This document shows positions 4,769 to 8,222 of a stretch of 8,222 nucleotides of DNA, piece after piece. The stretch is taken from the NCBI GenBank assembly GCA_934446285.1, contig CAKSEI010000062.1:1-8222 (forward strand). Reading direction: 5' to 3'. Source of the DNA: an uncultured Eubacteriales bacterium. GTDB lineage: Bacteria; Bacillota; Clostridia; Oscillospirales; CAG-272. A program made the position numbers and the translations under genes. Under the pieces are notes generated by a model. The model ran no database searches. It saw only the letters and a program-made list of their open reading frames with translations, and was not told where the DNA came from. The first letter of the stretch is position 1, and the number at the start of each line of letters is the position of its first letter.

Positions 4769-7350
4769 TGGAAGAAAAAATATCTTTCGGCAAAAAGAAA
4801 AACATCCTGACTTTCTTCAGACTGAAAGAGGGGCAGCTTATGCTCCTCTCTTTTGCATTGCCGTTTTTCATTTCTTTTCTCGTACTCGCCGTGTCGGGCG
4901 TTCATCCTTTCGGAGACAAGCAGATTATAGCGACCGACTTCTGGCATCAGTATTTTCCGATGATACGTGAGCTGCGCAGAAAGCTTGTATCGGGTTCTTC
5001 CCTGCTGTATACGTGGAACTCGGGCATGGGAACTAACTTTATCAATATAATAGCCTACTATTGTGCGAGTCCTCTGAATCTGCTGACGCTGCTTGTGCCT
5101 GACGAATTCCTGCGCGATGCACTCAGCGTTATTTTAATTGCAAAAATAGGTGTCGCGGGGCTTACGTTTTCGGTGCTGCTGACAAGGCTCTTCCCGCGCA
5201 GAGACATAGCTGTCGTGCTCTTCTCGTCATTATATGCGCTGAGCGCCTTCTTCATGGGCTACTACTGGAATATCATGTGGCTTGATTCGGCAGCGCTCTT
5301 CCCGCTTGTCGTGCTCGGAGAGATACTGCTCATACGCGACGGCAAGCCTCTGCTCTACACGCTCAGCCTCGCCGCGTGTCTTTTCTGCAATTATTACATC
5401 GGCTTTTATATCTGTATCGCCGTAGTGCTTTTTGCCCCGGCGATACTTGCCTGTACGTGGAAAGGTATGCGCTCCGCTCTCGGGTCTGCGGCACGCATGA
5501 CCGTATATTCCCTGCTCAGCGGCGGGCTTGCAGCGACGCTTTTGCTGCCCGCATTTCTTGCACTCCGAGGTACATATTCCGCGGCGAACAATATAATGGG
5601 TCAGACGAAATTCAACGGAAACGCGCTGACTTATCTCTCTGCGCTCTTCCCTTTCTCAGAGCCTAACACGCTTAACGCCAAAACGCCGAATATCTGCTGC
5701 GGTCTAATCTGTGTCATACTTTTCATCATATTCTTAACGGGTAAATTCAGACTGCGCGAAAAAATATGCGCGCTCGCTTTGCTCTCTTTTATCATGTTCA
5801 GCTTTATGTTCCGTCCGCTCGACTTTCTCTGGAACGGCGGGCACTATGCGAATATGATACCATACAGATATTCGTTTATCTTTTCCTTTGTGCTCCTGCT
5901 CTGCGCGTACAGGGCGTATACAAGGCTGCATACGACAAGTGCGCCTCAGCTTATTGCCGCATGTGCTCTGCCTGCGGCATTTGTCGCCGTACTCTATTTC
6001 ACGGGATATTTAACGGCTCTCACGATGGGCGCGTCGGTCGTCGGCTGCTCGCTTTACCTTATTCTTTTTTCAAAATACGTATCGGACAGCGCACCGACGA
6101 GAATTCTCGCCTGCCTCTTTTGCCTGCTGCTTACCGCTGAGTGCGCGTGCGCGGGTGCATTCGGCTTTTCCGACTGCTCGACGTATTCGTCATATCTTGA
6201 CGGCTCTTCGGACATTGCAAAGCTCGCGAACAGAGGGGACAGTTCGCTTGTGCGCTCGGAGATGACCTCGTATAAGACTCTTAATGACCCGCTGCTTTAC
6301 GGATACAAGGGAGTGTCGCAGTTCTCGAGCGGAGCAAATGCGGGGCTTGTCAGATTTATGACGGATATAGGTGCGGGGGGATATCCCGCGGGCAACAGAT
6401 ACGCTTATCAGCAGAATACCGACTTTGTCAATTCAATCTTAGCGGTGAAGTATCTCATAAACCGCTCGCCCGAGCCTGTTCAGACCGTCTATCCTTACCT
6501 TAACGAGACGGATAAGAGCGGCACTGCCGTACTGTACGAAAATACAAACGCTCTGCCCGTCGCATTCCTTACCTACGGTGAGGAGACGGAGCTTTCGTCG
6601 GCGAATAAGATACTCGCCCAGAATACCCTCTTCACGGCTCTGACCGGCTTTTCCGATGGGCTTTTTACAGCCCTTACGGACGTTACGGCGGAGACAGACC
6701 ACGGCTCGATAACAGGCTCGGGAGGCTTTTACTCATACACGAGCACAGGCGACTCAGCGAGGCTGAAATTCACATTCAACTGCACCTACTCGGGCACTTA
6801 CTGCATCCTGCCGAATATAACCGACGCAGACAGAATAACGATAAAGAGCGGCAGCACGACCTCTTCTTTCCTGGCGAAATGGACTCAGGCATCCGTCCTG
6901 CCCGCGGGGTATCACGAGGCGGGAGACACCTTTACGGTCGAGGCGACGGTAAAGGCCGATGAAAAATCACGCAGCGCAAATGTGCGCTACGCCTGCATGA
7001 ACGACAGACTCTTTCTCGACGGTATGGAAAAGCTGTCCTCCGGCGCACTTACGGACTGCACCTACTCTGACACGTCTGTTTCCGGCAATATTTCATCGCG
7101 TGGCGGGACGGTCTTTACCTCTGTTCCGTATGAAAAGGGATGGAGCGTTTATGTCGACGGAGAAATGGTAGGGACACACGCATATAACGGAGCCTTCGTA
7201 TCCTTTGACGTCCCCGCCGGCTCTCACACGGTGGAGATGAAATATTCGCCGGACGGCTTTAAGGCAGGTGCTCTTATTTCGCTCTGCTCCTCACTGCTGC
7301 TCGCTCTCATTTGCACCGTTCGCACAGCGGCGAAAAAGAGACGGCATTAA
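4765..7350 (+). CDS. YfhO-family GT-C-like membrane protein
   Basis: An 861-aa YfhO-family protein (usual length about 850-900). Bacillus and Listeria YfhO are implicated in glycosylation of lipoteichoic acid, acting outside the membrane on lipid-linked sugar; substrate and role here are inferred. The first membrane helix is at about residues 25-44. It is followed by the family motif ATDFWHQYFP, with the extracytoplasmic Asp58 and HQY expected near a GT-C active site, then YTWNSGMGTNFINIIAYY and YYWNIMWLDSAALFPLV. About a dozen helices run to near residue 470. A large extracellular region follows, ending in the typical YEKGWSVYVDGE...GSHTVEMKYSPDGFKAG. One last helix (about 836-852) and a KKRRH tail complete it. 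Its ATG overlaps the EIIC stop (ATGA) and no good Shine-Dalgarno is present, which suggests translational coupling; a second ATG follows at 4768. I see no terminator after its stop. Confidence 0.88.
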   Translation: MMEEKISFGKKKNILTFFRLKEGQLMLLSFALPFFISFLVLAVSGVHPFGDKQIIATDFWHQYFPMIRELRRKLVSGSSLLYTWNSGMGTNFINIIAYYCASPLNLLTLLVPDEFLRDALSVILIAKIGVAGLTFSVLLTRLFPRRDIAVVLFSSLYALSAFFMGYYWNIMWLDSAALFPLVVLGEILLIRDGKPLLYTLSLAACLFCNYYIGFYICIAVVLFAPAILACTWKGMRSALGSAARMTVYSLLSGGLAATLLLPAFLALRGTYSAANNIMGQTKFNGNALTYLSALFPFSEPNTLNAKTPNICCGLICVILFIIFLTGKFRLREKICALALLSFIMFSFMFRPLDFLWNGGHYANMIPYRYSFIFSFVLLLCAYRAYTRLHTTSAPQLIAACALPAAFVAVLYFTGYLTALTMGASVVGCSLYLILFSKYVSDSAPTRILACLFCLLLTAECACAGAFGFSDCSTYSSYLDGSSDIAKLANRGDSSLVRSEMTSYKTLNDPLLYGYKGVSQFSSGANAGLVRFMTDIGAGGYPAGNRYAYQQNTDFVNSILAVKYLINRSPEPVQTVYPYLNETDKSGTAVLYENTNALPVAFLTYGEETELSSANKILAQNTLFTALTGFSDGLFTALTDVTAETDHGSITGSGGFYSYTSTGDSARLKFTFNCTYSGTYCILPNITDADRITIKSGSTTSSFLAKWTQASVLPAGYHEAGDTFTVEATVKADEKSRSANVRYACMNDRLFLDGMEKLSSGALTDCTYSDTSVSGNISSRGGTVFTSVPYEKGWSVYVDGEMVGTHAYNGAFVSFDVPAGSHTVEMKYSPDGFKAGALISLCSSLLLALICTVRTAAKKRRH

Positions 7351-7359
7351 AAAATACTA

Positions 7360-7388
7360 TTGCAAGAATCCCCTTTATGGTATATAAT
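7360..7388 (+). promoter_or_regulatory. Promoter of the flavoprotein / lipoprotein unit
   Basis: -35 TTGCAA (7360-7365), exactly 17 bp, then perfect -10 TATAAT (7383-7388). It lies in the 70-bp gap after the YfhO-family gene. The ribosome binding site AAGGAG (7406-7411) is 9 nt before the ATG. With no terminator in the gap, read-through from the upstream unit is also possible. Confidence 0.82.
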
Positions 7389-7420
7389 GGAATATACCGA
7401 GAAACAAGGAGTAAAAAACA

Positions 7421-8002
7421 ATGGCAAAAGTAACATGGAAAGCGGGTACACTTCTCGCACCCGTTCCCCCCGCACTCGTATCCTGCTCGGACGGGGAGCA
7501 TGACAATCTGCTCACTGTCGCGTGGACCGGAATAATCAACTCCGACCCGCCGAAAACTTATATATCGGTAAGACCCGAGAGATACTCATACGGTATAATA
7601 AAGAGTAGCGGTCAGTTTATAATAAACCTGCCTTCATCTCATATCATAAGATCGATAGACTTCTGCGGCGTGCGATCGGGCAGAGACACGGATAAATTCG
7701 CAGCCTGCTCCCTTACAAAGGAAAAGGCAAGCGTGCTCGACTGCCCCGCGGTTGCGGAAAGCCCCGTGAGCATAGAGTGCAGGGTTTATGACACCATGCC
7801 GCTCGGCAGCCACGAGATGTTCCTTGCCGACATCGTCGCCGTCAACATTGACGAGAGATATATCGACGATAAGGGCAGACTGCACATGGAGAAATGTGCA
7901 CTCGCGACATACGCCCACGGTCAGTATTTTGCCCTCGGAAAGAAAATAGGCAGCTTCGGATATTCGGTAAAAAAGAAAAGGAAAGACGGAGACGGAAAAT
8001 GA
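7421..8002 (+). CDS. Flavin reductase-like FMN-binding split-barrel protein
   Basis: A 193-aa protein of the flavin reductase-like / flavoredoxin family (usual length about 165-200 aa), cytosolic with no signal peptide. Recognisable parts are the N-terminal TLLAPVPPALVSCSD, LLTVAWTGIINSDPPKTYISVRP (residues 30-52, the flavin-phosphate-contacting strand-loop region of the family), SSGQFIINLP and the GRDTDKF motif (about 87-93), then the C-terminal strand around LGSHEMFLADIVAV. Members bind FMN and transfer electrons from NAD(P)H or ferredoxin-type donors to varied acceptors; this protein's acceptor cannot be read from the sequence. The C-terminus is very basic (KKKRKDGDGK). It is first in a unit with a lipoprotein gene whose ATG overlaps its stop, which hints at a shared envelope or redox role without proving one. 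Confidence 0.88.
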   Translation: MAKVTWKAGTLLAPVPPALVSCSDGEHDNLLTVAWTGIINSDPPKTYISVRPERYSYGIIKSSGQFIINLPSSHIIRSIDFCGVRSGRDTDKFAACSLTKEKASVLDCPAVAESPVSIECRVYDTMPLGSHEMFLADIVAVNIDERYIDDKGRLHMEKCALATYAHGQYFALGKKIGSFGYSVKKKRKDGDGK

Positions 8003-8222
8003 AAAGAGCCGTAAGTTTTATACTCGCCACTCTATGCATATTTTCACTCTTCTCATGCAGTAAAAAAGAGCCCGAGCCGTCGGACGAAATACCGTCCGTG
8101 GTAACAGAGCCGGCGACTCTGCCGCCCGAGAATACCGAACCGACGGAACCGACGGAGCCCGCCCCCACCGTTCCGCCTCTGCCCGTTGAGAACTATAAAA
8201 CTACGGAGATAAATATTTCCTT
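7999..8222 (+). CDS. Lipoprotein of unknown function (3' partial)
   Basis: The first 74 codons of a gene that leaves the window. The start MKRAVSFILATLCIFSLFSC is a type II signal peptide: basic n-region, hydrophobic core, and lipobox L17-F18-S19 before the lipid-acceptor Cys20. A linker rich in Pro, Glu and Thr follows to about residue 62, including EPTEPTEPA, typical of a spacer holding a domain away from the membrane. The domain starting at ENYKTTEINIS is cut off, so no function can be assigned. The ATG overlaps the flavoprotein stop (ATGA), and GGAG at 7988-7991 lies 7 nt upstream. Confidence 0.85.
   Translation, partial: MKRAVSFILATLCIFSLFSCSKKEPEPSDEIPSVVTEPATLPPENTEPTEPTEPAPTVPPLPVENYKTTEINIS
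8137..8154 (+). repeat. 9-bp tandem repeat in the lipoprotein linker
   Basis: GAACCGACG is present twice in perfect tandem (8137-8145, 8146-8154), flanked by decayed copies, and encodes Glu-Pro-Thr units. Being a multiple of three, copy-number change would alter linker length without shifting the frame. Confidence 0.6.

Noticed and set aside
8081..8098. Small hairpin CGGACG-AAATAC-CGTCCG in the lipoprotein gene
   Set aside because: A 6-bp stem inside a coding, GC-biased linker with no U-tract is expected by chance and has no clear role.

Overview
The window looks like a chromosomal segment of a gut-type anaerobic Firmicute (Bacillota, class Clostridia; an Oscillospirales or Ruminococcaceae-like lineage is my best guess). 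This is inferred from protein families (YfhO, PfoR-like PTS EIIC, GcnA-type GH20, MinD next to an MGS-domain protein), strong GGAGG-type ribosome binding sites and consensus sigma-A promoters. I see no insertion sequence, phage gene, CRISPR array or integrase. It reads as ordinary core or near-core chromosome with a few oddities.

Layout. (1) 1-1764 (+): a GH20 exo-beta-N-acetylhexosaminidase, cut at its 5' end by the window, closed by a strong terminator at 1854-1890. (2) 1895-2063 (-): a tRNA-Arg(ACG) gene with a textbook promoter and its own terminator, back to back with the GH20 terminator. (3) 2161-3584 (-): a two-gene unit of a MinD-like ATPase followed by a methylglyoxal-synthase-fold protein. 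A phased palindromic element and a hairpin terminator lie downstream. (4) 3629-7350 (+): divergent from minD, a consensus promoter drives a PfoR-like EIIC membrane protein overlapped by 4 nt by a large YfhO-family membrane protein. (5) 7360-end (+): a third promoter drives a flavin-reductase-like flavoprotein overlapped by 4 nt by the start of a lipoprotein that runs off the window.

How the genes relate. The GH20 enzyme would release terminal GlcNAc/GalNAc from glycans. The EIIC/YfhO pair is a coupled envelope unit: YfhO proteins are GT-C-type membrane proteins linked to sugar decoration of cell-surface polymers, and EIIC_2 proteins are sugar-permease-like. The flavoprotein/lipoprotein pair suggests a redox protein with an envelope partner, but the lipoprotein is too incomplete to judge.

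The most interesting item is the MGS-fold protein. It keeps the phosphate-binding GTTG loop but has lost most of the residues known to be catalytic in methylglyoxal synthase, and it is paired with a MinD-like ATPase with no minE or minC visible. That makes it a candidate non-enzymatic phosphometabolite sensor rather than a true MgsA. This is inference and is set out in the findings.
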